A DNA stretch of 64,000 nt from CAZAQV01 sp964487255. Its GTDB lineage: Bacteria; Myxococcota_A; Polyangia; Polyangiales; CAZAQV01. The stretch lies in the NCBI GenBank assembly GCA_964487255.1, contig CAZAQV010000001.1, positions 62,001 through 126,000 on the forward strand, read 5' to 3'. This document shows, piece by piece, positions 50,242-58,814 of this stretch. How positions within the stretch are numbered: position 1 is the first letter of the stretch; each line of letters starts with the position of its first letter. Below the pieces are notes generated by a model. That model was not told the DNA's origin and did no database searches. It saw only the letters and a program-made list of their open reading frames with translations. Made by a program: the position numbers and the translations under genes.

Positions 50242-50306
50242 GGCCACACAATATAAGCTTTCCGCTCCCAGCCGAAAAAACCCGCCAGTCTGCCCGTCAA
50301 GCCTGA

Positions 50307-50456
50307 GTCTCAATGGGAGCCGGGGCCCGAATGAGACTCCGCGATGAGCGGTCTTTCGAGGAACCGATTTTGCTATCTGCAAAATTGCTGTTTCGCAGAA
50401 AGCCTAGCGAAGAGCCGACAACACAGTCTCAATGGGAGCCGGGGTGGTGTTGAGAC
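50307..50456 (+). repeat. Composite hairpin repeats between a lipoprotein gene and ccmF
   Basis: A 19-base direct repeat GTCTCAATGGGAGCCGGGG (50307, 50426) forms hairpins with TGAGAC ends (GTCTCA/TGAGAC and GTCTCAA/TTGAGAC). Between them, 50341-50420 is a family member: GCGATGAGCGG.., stem CGATTTTGC-TATCT-GCAAAATTG (one G-T pair), then CTAGCGAAGAGCC. It aligns with 26204-26281. Confidence 0.85.
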
Positions 50457-50500
50457 AGAGCGCTTGTTTCTGGTCTAGCTCACACCTACACTTCGGGACT

Positions 50501-53122
50501 ATGCAAGGCGTGGATATTCCTGCGTTTGGCTCCTTTCTGCTATCCGCGGCCCTGGTTGCAGCAAGCTATGCCTTCTTCGTCTCCGTGCGAGCCCATCGCG
50601 AGGTGCTCGCAGGTCGGGTGGTCCTGCTGCGCTCCGCACGCTTCGCGACCTTGAGCACCTGTGCCTTGGTGGCGGTGGCGGTGTGCCTCTTGGCCTACGC
50701 CTTTCAGACGCACGATTTTCGGATCACATATGTCTCTCGATACAGTGATCGTTCCATGTCGACGGGCTATCTGCTCGCGGCGCTCTGGGGCGGACAAGAC
50801 GGTTCACTGCTCTGGTGGACTTTTTTGCTGTGCGGGTGGACGAGCGTTTGTCTGCTTTGGTTGAAGAAGCGGTACCAAGAGTACCAACCGGTCCTGTTCG
50901 CCACGCTGATGGCGATCGTCATGTTCTTTTTGGTCCTGCAGCTGTTTGCCGCCAACCCTTTCAAGGTCAACCCCGCGGCGGCGCCCGTCGATGGCGAGGG
51001 CCTCAACCCGTTACTGCAAAACTACTGGATGGCCATTCATCCACCCACGCTCTACATGGGCTTCGTGGGTTGGGCCGTCCCCTTCGCCTTCGCGGTTGCC
51101 GCGTTGGTGACAGGGCGACTCGGAAACGAGTGGCTTCGCATCATCCGACCTTGGGTGCTCGCGGTTTGGCTCTTTCTTTCGGTCGGCCTGGTCTTGGGCA
51201 TGGTCTGGTCGTACGAGGAACTCGGTTGGGGCGGCTATTGGGCATGGGACCCCGTCGAAAACGCGTCCTTTTTTCCCTGGCTGGCTGGCACAGCGTTTCT
51301 CCACTCGGTGATGGTCCAGGAGCGACGCGGCATGCTTAAGGTCTGGAACGCGTTCCTAATTTGCCTGACGTTCTTCTTGACGATCTACGGCACGTTTCTG
51401 ACCCGCTCGGGAATGATCGCGAGCGTGCACTCGTTCGCTCGCAGCGATATCGGCATCTACTTCGTGTATTTCATGGTTGTCATCGCGGTGGTGAGCCTCG
51501 GGCTCATCGCATGGCGACTTCCGAAACTGCGCGCCGAAAACCGCATGGAGTCGTTGCTCTCGCGAGACTTCGCCTTTTTGCTGAACAACTGGATCCTCAT
51601 CCTGATGCTCATCTTCGTGATGTTTTGGACGATGTATCCCTTGATCAGTGAGTGGATTCGCAGCGAAACCGCCACCGTCGGTCCCACGGTCTACAACCGC
51701 TGGATGATCCCGCTCGGGCTCATCTTGCTGTTCTTGGCGGGCATGGGCCCACTGCTCTCTTGGCGAAAGATGACGGGTAAGAGCTTCGGCCGCGCCATGC
51801 TCGCACCGACGATCGCTGCGGTGGTTTTCAGCGTCCTGCATATTGTGGCAGGCCCAGCGCTCGGAATGCCAGCCATCGTTGAAGGCGGTGAGAGCATCTA
51901 TGTGACCGCGGCGGGCACCCTTTTGCAGGGCATCTTCGTGATCGCACCGGTGGCTTCAACGTTTGTGGTCGTGTTTTTGATCACCTCGGTCGTGCAGGAG
52001 TTCGTGCGCGGCACTCGGGCTCGTGTGCGAAGCAAAGGCGAGCCTTGGTTTACCGCGCTGAGCGAGCTTACGTTCCGCGCGAAACGCCGTTACGGCGGTT
52101 ATATCGTGCACGTGGGCATTGCGGTCATGTACCTCGGCTTCACCGGCGCAGCCTACGACGTGCAGAACGAGGCCACGCTCAAACCGGGCGAGGTGCTGGA
52201 AGTCGGCAGTTACCGCCTTCGTTATGACGGCCCGGTGACGAACGCCGATATCAACAAGCAGATGGCGTTCGGCAAGCTGACCGTGCTTGACAAAAGCGGC
52301 GCCGAGCTCAGCAAAGTGACGCCAGCGAAGTTTATCTACCGCACTCACCCACAGATGCCGACCACCGAAGTCAGCATTCGCTCGTCGCTGAGCGAAGACC
52401 TCTACGTGATCATGAGCACGATCGACCCACAGACTCAGCTCGGCACCTTTCGCGCCATCGTGCGTCCCTTGGTGATTTGGATTTGGATCGGCGCGCTTCT
52501 TCTGATCTTGGGCACACTGCTCGCAATGAGCCCGTCACTGAACCAAATCTTGTCCGAGCGCGGACCGGCGACGGCACGCAGAAAGTCCGCATTGACCGTG
52601 GGCACCCTCATTGCACTCATCTTGGCGCTGTTGGTGGGTACCGCGACCGCGCAGGACCAGGGCGGTAGCTCGTCCCTTCATGCCGGCACCGTCATCATGC
52701 ACAACGACACTGAACGCAGCCTTTTCGATCGCCTCTTGTGCATGTGTGGCGACTGTCAACGCCTTCAGCTTTCGACCTGCGGTTGCTCTTGGGCCGTCGA
52801 TGCGCGTGCCGAAATACGTACCGAACTCGCAGCCGGAACCAAGCCTGAGCAAATCGTGGAGCAATATCGAAAAGAACACGGCGAGATCGCGATTTCAATT
52901 CCTCGTGACGAGGGCCTCGGACGGGCCGCATGGGCATTGCCTCTTGGGCTGGGTGCGCTCGCACTGATCAGCCTCTTCTGGCTCGGGGCGCGCTGGCGAG
53001 TTCGTGCTGCCAACGCGACGAAGGGTGCCTCGCCATCCGGCGACCACAACGGCGAGGACTCGACAGAAACGGACCCGTACGACGATCAGCTGGACCGCGA
53101 GCTTGCGGAGTTCGAGCGATGA
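50501..53122 (+). CDS. CcmF-CcmH fusion, cytochrome c maturation
   Basis: An 873-residue protein starting at ATG 50501. Residues ~1-700 are CcmF with many membrane helices and the haem-handling WWD motif GWGGYWAWDPVENASFFPWL, plus conserved His residues (NYWMAIHPPTLYMGF). Residues ~735-840 are a CcmH-like thioredox domain with several Cys in LLCMCGDCQRLQLSTCGC, close to the usual LRCxxC, and a terminal helix. CcmF/H together ligate haem to apocytochrome c. The frame is continuous. The next gene starts inside its stop codon (ATGA), giving a ccmFH-ccmI-like-408 aa operon. Confidence 0.88.
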   Translation: MQGVDIPAFGSFLLSAALVAASYAFFVSVRAHREVLAGRVVLLRSARFATLSTCALVAVAVCLLAYAFQTHDFRITYVSRYSDRSMSTGYLLAALWGGQDGSLLWWTFLLCGWTSVCLLWLKKRYQEYQPVLFATLMAIVMFFLVLQLFAANPFKVNPAAAPVDGEGLNPLLQNYWMAIHPPTLYMGFVGWAVPFAFAVAALVTGRLGNEWLRIIRPWVLAVWLFLSVGLVLGMVWSYEELGWGGYWAWDPVENASFFPWLAGTAFLHSVMVQERRGMLKVWNAFLICLTFFLTIYGTFLTRSGMIASVHSFARSDIGIYFVYFMVVIAVVSLGLIAWRLPKLRAENRMESLLSRDFAFLLNNWILILMLIFVMFWTMYPLISEWIRSETATVGPTVYNRWMIPLGLILLFLAGMGPLLSWRKMTGKSFGRAMLAPTIAAVVFSVLHIVAGPALGMPAIVEGGESIYVTAAGTLLQGIFVIAPVASTFVVVFLITSVVQEFVRGTRARVRSKGEPWFTALSELTFRAKRRYGGYIVHVGIAVMYLGFTGAAYDVQNEATLKPGEVLEVGSYRLRYDGPVTNADINKQMAFGKLTVLDKSGAELSKVTPAKFIYRTHPQMPTTEVSIRSSLSEDLYVIMSTIDPQTQLGTFRAIVRPLVIWIWIGALLLILGTLLAMSPSLNQILSERGPATARRKSALTVGTLIALILALLVGTATAQDQGGSSSLHAGTVIMHNDTERSLFDRLLCMCGDCQRLQLSTCGCSWAVDARAEIRTELAAGTKPEQIVEQYRKEHGEIAISIPRDEGLGRAAWALPLGLGALALISLFWLGARWRVRAANATKGASPSGDHNGEDSTETDPYDDQLDRELAEFER

Positions 53123-53502
53123 ACCCGGTCCTCGCAAACGGACTCTTGGGCATTGCGGTGATCGCACTGCTCGCCGGCCTGTACGCGTTCTGGCGCAGTC
53201 TTGCCGTCGCGCTGCTAAGCGGCAAAGAGATCGCTCGTTCAAGCTTCGAGACCGAAGACGATCCGAGACGCCGCGAACTCCTTGATGAACGCCGCTCGCT
53301 ACTTGAGACGCTTCGCGACCTGCGGCACGACCTTGAAACCGGGAAGCTCTCCCAAGCCGACTTCGATGCCATCGAAAAGCGGACGCGGGAGCGCGCAAAA
53401 GAGGTCTTGCGCGAACTCGACGCTCAGCTCGACCCTTATCGCGAGCGCGCCGAAGCGCTGCTCTCGCAAGCAACAGCTCAAGAAAGTGTTGGTAAGTCAT
53501 GA
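53119..53502 (+). CDS. CcmI-like membrane and coiled-coil protein
   Basis: A 127-residue protein starting at ATG 53119, overlapping the ccmFH stop by four bases. One N-terminal transmembrane helix (~10-30) is followed by a charged helical region (DERRSLLETLRDLRHDLETGKL) similar to the first part of CcmI proteins, without their TPR domain. It likely helps deliver apocytochrome c to CcmFH; this is inferred from position. The stop overlaps the next gene's start by four bases. Confidence 0.65.
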   Translation: MNPVLANGLLGIAVIALLAGLYAFWRSLAVALLSGKEIARSSFETEDDPRRRELLDERRSLLETLRDLRHDLETGKLSQADFDAIEKRTRERAKEVLRELDAQLDPYRERAEALLSQATAQESVGKS

Positions 53503-54725
53503 GCTCTGCGCATTCGTTGCTGATGCGTCTTTTATTGTGCGCCACGATCGTAGCAACCTTCGGGGCTGCGAAGCAGGCCTCTGCGCAGCCGGACGATCCG
53601 GTACACGCAGGGCTAAGCGGTCGCAACCCACAACTGAGCACACAGCAGGTGGCCGCGGACTTGCCGAAGGGTACCATCGAGGTGCAAGTCCAAAGCCAAG
53701 ACCTCTCGGTAGCCAATCAGAAAATTGAGCTCGCGATCATGAACCGCGATAGCTCGCGGGACTCGAAGTCGAGCCAGACAGACGCCGCCGGCAAAGCCGT
53801 TTTTAGCGGACTCGCGACGGGATCTGCACAGGCGTATCGCATCAATCTCCTGCACGACGGCGCAAAGACAAACAGCACGCCCTTCCGACTCGAAGACGAC
53901 AAAGGCATGCGCGTCACGCTCACGCGCTTACCGGTCAGCAGTGACAAACGCTTCATCATCGGTCGCTTGGCACGCATCGGACTGGGCCTTCGCGAGGGCC
54001 GAATCCGCGTCACTGAGCAGATGGTGCTGATGAACCTGAGCTCAGAGATTTACCGCTTCCCCGAGGACGGCCTCTTGGTCGAATTGCCCAAGGACAGGCT
54101 CTCGTTTCGCAGCGAAAAGAACATGAGCGACCAACGCATCGTCGAGCAGCCCGAGGGCGTACGGCTCTTTGGTTCAATCGCGCCGGGCCAGGCGACGCTG
54201 CTTTGGGACTTTGACATGCCGGTAGAGGGCGCCGAGTTCAAACTGTCGATCGGTGTCCCATTCCCCACGATGAACCTTAGCGTCGAAGCGGACGGCGCGC
54301 CGGGAGCGACCCTTAAGGTTGCCGGCTTCGAGCACGAGACCATCGAACACGAAGACCGAGGGCGACATTATCTGATCGCGCAACACCGACAGGTTCCGGG
54401 TAAGGACGAGCTGATCCAGACGCTCCAGATCACCTATGCAGGGCTCCCTGGACCAGGTCCAACCCGCTGGATTGCAGCATCGGTTGCAAGCTTCTTTGTT
54501 CTGATAGGTCTCGTGCTGGCCATGCGCCGACGCGATGACGTTGCAGATGCCAAGAAGCAAGCCTCTACGGAAGCGCTGCTCGCCGAGGCAAAAGAACTGG
54601 AAGCCGAAAAAGAGGCCGGCGATGTGGGTCCCGAATACTACGCACGCAAGCGCCGCGAGCTCACCGACGCCCTCGCCAACGCCTTGCGCCACCAAGACAG
54701 CGCACGCAAGACCGCTAGACCCTAG
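53499..54725 (+). CDS. Secreted protein with carboxypeptidase-regulatory-like domain and membrane anchor
   Basis: A 408-residue protein with a signal peptide (LLLCATIVATFGAAKQASA). Residues ~50-125 look like a CarboxypepD_reg beta-sandwich (GTIEVQVQSQDLSVANQKIELAI..AAGKAVFSGLATG). A second beta-rich region is at ~130-320. One transmembrane helix (~325-345) precedes a basic cytoplasmic tail with a coiled coil that contains GPEYYARKRRELTDALA, resembling the tail of the preceding CcmI-like protein. It is coupled to it by a four-base overlap, so it may belong to the cytochrome maturation machinery. Exact role unknown. Confidence 0.68.
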   Translation: MSSAHSLLMRLLLCATIVATFGAAKQASAQPDDPVHAGLSGRNPQLSTQQVAADLPKGTIEVQVQSQDLSVANQKIELAIMNRDSSRDSKSSQTDAAGKAVFSGLATGSAQAYRINLLHDGAKTNSTPFRLEDDKGMRVTLTRLPVSSDKRFIIGRLARIGLGLREGRIRVTEQMVLMNLSSEIYRFPEDGLLVELPKDRLSFRSEKNMSDQRIVEQPEGVRLFGSIAPGQATLLWDFDMPVEGAEFKLSIGVPFPTMNLSVEADGAPGATLKVAGFEHETIEHEDRGRHYLIAQHRQVPGKDELIQTLQITYAGLPGPGPTRWIAASVASFFVLIGLVLAMRRRDDVADAKKQASTEALLAEAKELEAEKEAGDVGPEYYARKRRELTDALANALRHQDSARKTARP

Positions 54726-54743
54726 CGGCTTGCGCGAGACTCG

Positions 54744-54775
54744 GCGATGAACGTGCGCGGCAACACGCCGACTGA
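54744..54775 (+). repeat. Possible fragment of the hairpin repeat family
   Basis: GCGATGAACGTGCG is identical to the start of the units at 48.2 kb (minus strand) and nearly so at 22461. It is followed by a small CGGC/GCCG hairpin. No GC-TANNT-GC loop is present. Best read as a partial copy. Confidence 0.4.
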
Positions 54776-54896
54776 AGCGGCACACATTCACGTCATCTAG
54801 CGCCCAGCCGTGCACGCTTTGGCGCACGGTGACACATCGTTTGGCTACGCATTGCTCCGCTTTTCGTCGGCGTAGATCTTGCGTAGAAGTTGGGAC

Positions 54897-55853
54897 ATGC
54901 ATCGTATCGGCCTCGCCGCTTTCGTCACCACGGCTCTGCTTTCGTTCACCGCGCCTGCCCGAGCGTGCTCGTATTCGGACTGCTTCGGAGGAAGCTTCCT
55001 CCCAGCCCACGGGGTTGTGCCGCCCAACCTGCCGGCAATTGTGTGGACGCCGCTTGCCGCGGGCGACTCGGGCATTCCCTCTGAAACAGCGGTGCGCTTC
55101 GTGCGAACCGACGGCGCGACGACCGAGGAGGTCGGCTTCACACTCGAAACCCGCGGACGACAAACATTGATCATCCTCGACGAGGCGCTCGCCCCAGGCG
55201 CGAAGTATGAAATCGATGCTGCGACGTTTTGCCCACCCTCGAACTCGGGCGGCAGCAACCGCACGACCACCTCGTTTGAGACCGCAGCCGACGAAGCGCC
55301 TTTTCCGACGAGCCTGGGGACCCTAAGAGCACTTCGCGCGAGAGTCGAGCCACTGACTGTGTCGACCTACAGCGGAAGCTGCTCAAGTGAGATCACAGCG
55401 ACGCAAACTGACGTTCACCTTCGGCTCTCCGACGAAGCGCAACCTTGGAGTCATCTGTTTGAGTACTCAACATGGGTGGATGGCGTTCTCTGGGAACCGA
55501 GGTCTTCATACGCCGGCCAAAACACGCACGGAACCTCATGGCAGGGTCGCGCGATGGACCTGCTGTACGCGAATTGCCAGAGCGCAGACCCCGGCGCAGA
55601 CCCCGGACTCAGCGAAGGCACGCACCTGGTGGAGTTCCAAGCCGCGCTTCCAGGCACCGCAACGGTACTCAGTTCCGACACGATCGAAATCAACCTCAGC
55701 TGCGACACCGCAAACAGCGCAGGAGGCTGCAATATCCGGCCGATCCGCGCGACACCGGGGCTGCTCCTGAGCCTATCCATGCTACTTGGCTTGGTCGCCT
55801 ATGGGCGCTGGAGGACGGTGTCGCGCTCGAAAGTTTCGCGCGTGTCGGGATAG
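54897..55853 (+). CDS. Secreted protein with MYXO-CTERM-like tail
   Basis: A 318-residue protein starting at ATG 54897 (an in-frame TTG 18 bases upstream is less likely). Signal peptide FVTTALLSFTAPARAC, then Cys pairs (CSYSDC) and a beta-rich Ig-like body with several Cys. The C-terminus reads GGCNIRP, a hydrophobic helix (LLLSLSMLLGLVAYG) and RWRTVSRS, fitting the MYXO-CTERM sorting pattern. The last 55 bases overlap nadB on the opposite strand. Function unknown; probably cell-surface. Confidence 0.7.
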   Translation: MHRIGLAAFVTTALLSFTAPARACSYSDCFGGSFLPAHGVVPPNLPAIVWTPLAAGDSGIPSETAVRFVRTDGATTEEVGFTLETRGRQTLIILDEALAPGAKYEIDAATFCPPSNSGGSNRTTTSFETAADEAPFPTSLGTLRALRARVEPLTVSTYSGSCSSEITATQTDVHLRLSDEAQPWSHLFEYSTWVDGVLWEPRSSYAGQNTHGTSWQGRAMDLLYANCQSADPGADPGLSEGTHLVEFQAALPGTATVLSSDTIEINLSCDTANSAGGCNIRPIRATPGLLLSLSMLLGLVAYGRWRTVSRSKVSRVSG

Positions 55854-57379
55854 TCGAGCGTGTAGTGAAGGCCGCGGCTTTCTTTTCGTTGCAAGGCGCA
55901 CTCGATGATCAGCTCCGCTACCGTGGCGAGGTTGCGAAGCTCGAGCGCGTCACGCGTTACGCGATAGCGCCAGTAGTACTCTTTGATTTCTTCCTGGAGG
56001 TTTTTCACGCGTCTCTGAGCGCGAGCGAGCCGCTTGTCCGTGCGCACAATGCCAACATAGTTCCACATAAAGCGACGCACCTCGTCCCAGTTCTGTGCGA
56101 CCACGACCGCTTCGTCGCTGGTGACCGCTTCGCCTTCGTCCCAACTCGGCACCTCGGGAAGCTGCCGCTCTGTGGAGGACGCGCCAATCGCTTCAGCAGC
56201 CCAATGACCATACACAAGCCCCTCGAGAAGCGAGTTCGAGGCGAGGCGATTCGCGCCGTGAAGGCCGCTGCAGGTCACTTCGCCGATCGCCCAAAGCCCC
56301 GGCACCGACGTCTTGCCGCGTTCGTCAACGCGAACACCGCCGCACATGTAGTGCGCAGCGGGCACGACGGGGATCGGACCTTTGGTCATGTCGACGCCAT
56401 AGCTGAGACAGGTCTGGTGAATATTCGGAAAACGCTTGACCAAATACTCGGACTCGCGCGCCGACATGTCGAGGTACACGCAAGGGTGGCCCGTTCGCTT
56501 GATTTCAAAGTCGATGGCGCGCGCGACCACATCGCGCGGCGCAAGGTCCTTGAGCTCGTGGTGACGCGGCATGAATGCGGTGCCGTCCTCAAGCCGGAGC
56601 ACCCCTCCCTCACCGCGAAGCGCTTCACTGATGAGAAAAGTTCGCGCTTGCGGATGGTACAGGCAGGTCGGATGAAACTGAAAGAACTCCATGTTCGCGA
56701 TCTCGGCACCCGCGCGGTACGCCATAGCGACGCCGTCTCCGGTCGCGACGTCGGGGTTCGAGGTGTAGAGATAGACCTTGCCCGCACCACCCGTCGCCAG
56801 CACCGTGTGCGAAGCAACGATCGTTTCAACATGGTCGGCTTGCACATCGAGCACATACGCCCCGACGACACGCCGTGCTTCGCTCAGCGGAGTGCGCAAT
56901 CGTGACAGCTCGATGAGGTCCACGGCCATGTGCTCCTCGAGGACCGTGATGTTGGGGTGCGCAAGCGTAGCGTCGGAAAGCGCACGCTGGACCTCTCGCC
57001 CCGTGATGTCTCCCGCATGAATCACGCGTCGCGCACTGTGCCCGCCCTCCGTCGTGAGGTCGTAACTCCCGTTCGGTTTGCGAGAGAATTTTGCACCGAT
57101 CTCCACCAGCTCTGCAAAACGATTCGGACCTTCTTCAACGATGGCGCGCACGATGGCCGGGTCGCTGAGGCCTCCCCCGGTGGTGAGGGTATCCTCGACG
57201 TGGGCCTCGAAGGTGTCTTCGGGGTCGAGCACGGTTGCAATTCCGCCCTGCGCCCACGCCGTATTGCTCATGCGCAGGCCCCGCTTGGTAATGACGACCA
57301 CCTGACAGCGTTCCGCCGCCTCGAGCGCGAAACTCAAACCGGCAATGCCGCTGCCGATCACCAGAACGTCGGTCTGCAC
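55799..57379 (-). CDS. nadB: L-aspartate oxidase
   Basis: A 526-residue flavoenzyme that oxidises L-aspartate to iminoaspartate for NAD synthesis. N-terminal FAD-binding VIGSGIAGLSFALEAA, then AWAQGGIATVLDPEDTFEAHVEDT and EGGHSARRVIHAGDITG (active-site region), and YMCGGVRVDERG. The C-terminal helical domain ends near the stop. Fumarate reductase/SdhA is a homologous alternative, but the absence of the covalent-FAD His and the lack of iron-sulfur partners favour NadB. nadA and nadC are not in the window. It converges with the MYXO-CTERM-like gene with a 55-base overlap. Confidence 0.93.
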   Translation of the reverse strand: MQTDVLVIGSGIAGLSFALEAAERCQVVVITKRGLRMSNTAWAQGGIATVLDPEDTFEAHVEDTLTTGGGLSDPAIVRAIVEEGPNRFAELVEIGAKFSRKPNGSYDLTTEGGHSARRVIHAGDITGREVQRALSDATLAHPNITVLEEHMAVDLIELSRLRTPLSEARRVVGAYVLDVQADHVETIVASHTVLATGGAGKVYLYTSNPDVATGDGVAMAYRAGAEIANMEFFQFHPTCLYHPQARTFLISEALRGEGGVLRLEDGTAFMPRHHELKDLAPRDVVARAIDFEIKRTGHPCVYLDMSARESEYLVKRFPNIHQTCLSYGVDMTKGPIPVVPAAHYMCGGVRVDERGKTSVPGLWAIGEVTCSGLHGANRLASNSLLEGLVYGHWAAEAIGASSTERQLPEVPSWDEGEAVTSDEAVVVAQNWDEVRRFMWNYVGIVRTDKRLARAQRRVKNLQEEIKEYYWRYRVTRDALELRNLATVAELIIECALQRKESRGLHYTLDYPDTRETFERDTVLQRP

Positions 57380-57511
57380 GAGCCCACGCTACTTTGATCG
57401 ATGGCGGCACACAATCGAGCGGGTCTGAACGAGCCCCCGGCTCCCCTCGCGACCACCGGAATTGTGTGGGGTTTCTTGGAAGGTTGGGGCATCCTGACCT
57501 ATCCTTTGTGC

Positions 57512-58150
57512 GTGCATCGGCTGCCCCAGGGCTGGCTCGCCTCAGCGTGCGTTGCTTATCTGACTGTCCTCGTCGTTTCGTCGGCGCGGGCCGACTTCTA
57601 CGAGTGTCGGCGGCGAGACGGCTCGCTCCACTACACCAATACCCGCGAGCATGGAGCACGCTGCAAGAAGCTCTTTTCCTCGAAGAGAGCGAGCGCAGGT
57701 CGCCAACGCCCCGCCAACGCCCCGCCGTCGGTCCGCGACGACTCCCCGGACCGCTTCTATCGCTACGACGCCTTCATTCACGAAGCCGCTGCGCTTTACC
57801 AACTTCCGGTGCCTTACATTCGTGCTGTCATCAAGGTTGAGAGCAACTACATGAAGGACGTGGTGTCTCACGCCGGCGCGCTGGGCCTGATGCAAATGAT
57901 GCCCTTCACCGCCGAGGGCATGGGCGTCACCAACGCGTTCGATGCGCGGCAAAATATTTTGGGCGGCACGCGCTTTTTGCGCATCTTGGCCAACCAGTTC
58001 AGTGGCGACTTGGTTCTGACGACCGCGGCTTACAACGCCGGCCCCGGTGCGGTTGAAAAATACGGCGGTATCCCGCCTTACGACGAAACACGTCGCTATG
58101 TTCGTCGCGTGCTCAGCTACTACCGGCACTACCTCGGTACGCACCCGTGA
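57512..58150 (+). CDS. Lytic transglycosylase (SLT) with DUF4124-like N-terminus
   Basis: A 212-residue protein. The GTG at 57512 was chosen because it begins a good signal peptide (ASACVAYLTVLVVSSARA); an upstream ATG would give a long leader. Residues ~28-50 resemble DUF4124 (DFYECRRRDGSLHYTNT). The SLT domain starts ~95: the catalytic Glu is in IRAVIKVESNY, followed by GLMQMMPFTAEGMGV and AYNAGPGAVEKYGGIPPYDET. It cleaves the MurNAc-GlcNAc bond with anhydro-muropeptide formation. Secreted into the periplasm. Confidence 0.9.
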   Translation: MHRLPQGWLASACVAYLTVLVVSSARADFYECRRRDGSLHYTNTREHGARCKKLFSSKRASAGRQRPANAPPSVRDDSPDRFYRYDAFIHEAAALYQLPVPYIRAVIKVESNYMKDVVSHAGALGLMQMMPFTAEGMGVTNAFDARQNILGGTRFLRILANQFSGDLVLTTAAYNAGPGAVEKYGGIPPYDETRRYVRRVLSYYRHYLGTHP

Positions 58151-58163
58151 CAGGACCAAAGCT

Positions 58164-58814
58164 TTGGTAGCCGCCATCGACCAAATCGTGTTCAAGGAAG
58201 TGTCGGTCTTTTTCGAGAGCACACCTGCCCTTCGCAAGTTCGACGCCACGATCGCGCCCGGACTCACCGTGCTGCGCGGCGCAAACGGCTCTGGTAAGAG
58301 CACCTTGCTACACCTTCTTGCAGGGGCGCTTCGCCCCACCCGCGGACACATTCACTTTCTCGCACAGGGCAAGCTCCAGCCACCTCCCTTGGCAAGTGTG
58401 CTTGGCCACGAAGCGGGACTTTACCCAGACCTCAGCGCCCGGCAGAACCTCCGACTCTTTGCAACATACTGGGGCGCATCCGCGTCAACCGCCGATGAGC
58501 AGATCGACCGCTTTGCGCTGGGCGCGTTTTGTGATCGCCCGGTTCGAGGCTTTTCGCAGGGACAACGTCAACGCACCGCGATTGCGCGCGCGGCGCTGGC
58601 GGACGCTCCCGTTTTGCTGCTCGATGAGCCTACGACGGGCCTCGACGACGAGGCTCGCAAGATTCTGTACGATTACGTGGCCGAAAACCGCCAACAGCGG
58701 CGTTTCGTATTATGGGTCACACACGAGGCGCTACATGAACTGTCACCGGACCGCGAACTCAGGCTCGAGCGAGGTCGTGCAGCACCGGTGAAGGAGCAAG
58801 ACCGTGTCGACTAA
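58164..58814 (+). CDS. ccmA: Haem exporter ATP-binding protein CcmA
   Basis: A 216-residue ABC ATPase. Walker A RGANGSGKSTLL, Q-loop region, signature GFSQGQRQRTAIARA, Walker B APVLLLDEPTTGLD and the H-loop VTHEA are all present. TTG 58164 is the most likely start, 14 bases after the transglycosylase stop; longer frames would overlap that gene. The next gene, ccmB, overlaps by 11 bases. ccmC, ccmD and ccmE are not in the window, so the export complex is completed elsewhere. Confidence 0.88.
   Translation: MVAAIDQIVFKEVSVFFESTPALRKFDATIAPGLTVLRGANGSGKSTLLHLLAGALRPTRGHIHFLAQGKLQPPPLASVLGHEAGLYPDLSARQNLRLFATYWGASASTADEQIDRFALGAFCDRPVRGFSQGQRQRTAIARAALADAPVLLLDEPTTGLDDEARKILYDYVAENRQQRRFVLWVTHEALHELSPDRELRLERGRAAPVKEQDRVD

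Noticed and set aside
55472..56905. 477-codon plus-strand open frame
   Set aside because: It is antisense to nadB, whose motifs are unmistakable.
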